This document shows, piece by piece, positions 38,514 through 38,562 of a stretch of 38,562 bases of DNA (positions are counted from its first letter, which is position 1; every line of letters begins with the position of its first letter). The notes under the pieces are model-generated. The model was not told the DNA's origin. It made no database searches and saw only the letters and a program-made list of their open reading frames with translations. The DNA lies in assembly GCA_041655275.1 (NCBI GenBank), contig JBBAFU010000018.1:1-38562 (forward strand), given 5' to 3'. Origin of the DNA: JAJYRX01 sp041655275 (GTDB lineage Bacteria > Pseudomonadota > Gammaproteobacteria > Burkholderiales > Burkholderiaceae_B). The position numbers and the translations under genes are program-made.

Positions 38514-38562
38514 ATGACGGCAATCAGGGACAGGGGCTGGTGGCGGGCGCATCTTCGTCGCA
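38514..38562 (+). CDS. Partial 5' end of a mobile-element gene (possibly IS66 TnpA-type)
   Basis: ATG 38514 has GGAG five bases upstream and reads MTAIRDRGWWRAHLRR before the window ends. The start resembles IS66-type accessory proteins (TnpA/OrfA, ...WxAHLxxWQASGLS...), but 16 residues are too few to be sure. The gene would belong to the element inserted into the IS1634-type transposase. Confidence 0.4.
   Translation, partial: MTAIRDRGWWRAHLRR

Noticed and set aside
1..38562. CRISPR arrays, tRNA and rRNA genes
   Set aside because: No regularly spaced repeat array, tRNA cloverleaf or rRNA core sequence was recognised on either strand.

Overview
The window is GC-rich (roughly 60-65% by eye) with dense, short-spaced operons. 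Gene content points to a betaproteobacterium, probably Burkholderiales and possibly Alcaligenaceae: an N-type ATPase operon, a TehB-like methyltransferase, a PobR-like AraC regulator and Lrp-controlled amino-acid operons. The genus is inference. No rRNA, tRNA or CRISPR array was seen.

Layout. (1) 0-5.5 kb: ion and stress functions. These are a partial divergent gene, an ArsR-type regulator, a P2A-type cation ATPase, TehB and a ClC chloride channel. (2) 5.5-12.5 kb: accessory DNA with decay. It holds a PLD-nuclease/SF2-helicase/DUF3427 gene broken by an internal deletion, an exported unknown protein, a PD-(D/E)XK nuclease-like protein, a HicA-like toxin gene broken by a 2-base frameshift next to an intact hicB, an antisense fragment of a FitA/VapB-type antitoxin, and two diverged copies of a ~130-bp sequence flanking the toxin-antitoxin remnants. 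(3) 12.5-17.4 kb: a ThDP enzyme, an isocitrate lyase/PEP-mutase family enzyme, a DHA2 exporter and a SAM methyltransferase. (4) 17.4-25.1 kb: a tightly packed minus-strand operon (Lrp regulator, SDR, polar amino-acid ABC permease and ATPase, small protein, amidase, Tat-exported binding protein), with a divergent saccharopine-dehydrogenase-like gene and a DadA-like oxidase. Together they look like uptake and breakdown of an amide-bearing amino-acid derivative. (5) 25.2-31.8 kb: a complete nine-gene N-type ATPase operon (atpD-C-Q-R-B-E-F-A-G). It lacks a separate delta gene, but the b subunit carries a delta-like C-terminus. (6) 31.8-36.1 kb: a periplasmic-sensor diguanylate cyclase, an AraC regulator and a GGDEF-EAL protein with a degenerate GGDEF site. 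(7) 36.0-38.56 kb: a lower-GC accessory end with an orphan higA, a protein joining an FtsK-gamma-like winged helix to an unrecognised (possibly uracil-DNA-glycosylase-like) domain, a ParD-like antitoxin, and an IS1634-type transposase cut by a second mobile element that runs off the window.

The most noteworthy items are the Lrp-SDR-ABC-amidase operon whose SDR lacks the YxxxK motif, the FtsK-gamma fusion protein, the frameshifted HicA-like gene with its flanking repeats, and the N-ATPase with two carboxylates per c subunit and a b/delta-like fusion.
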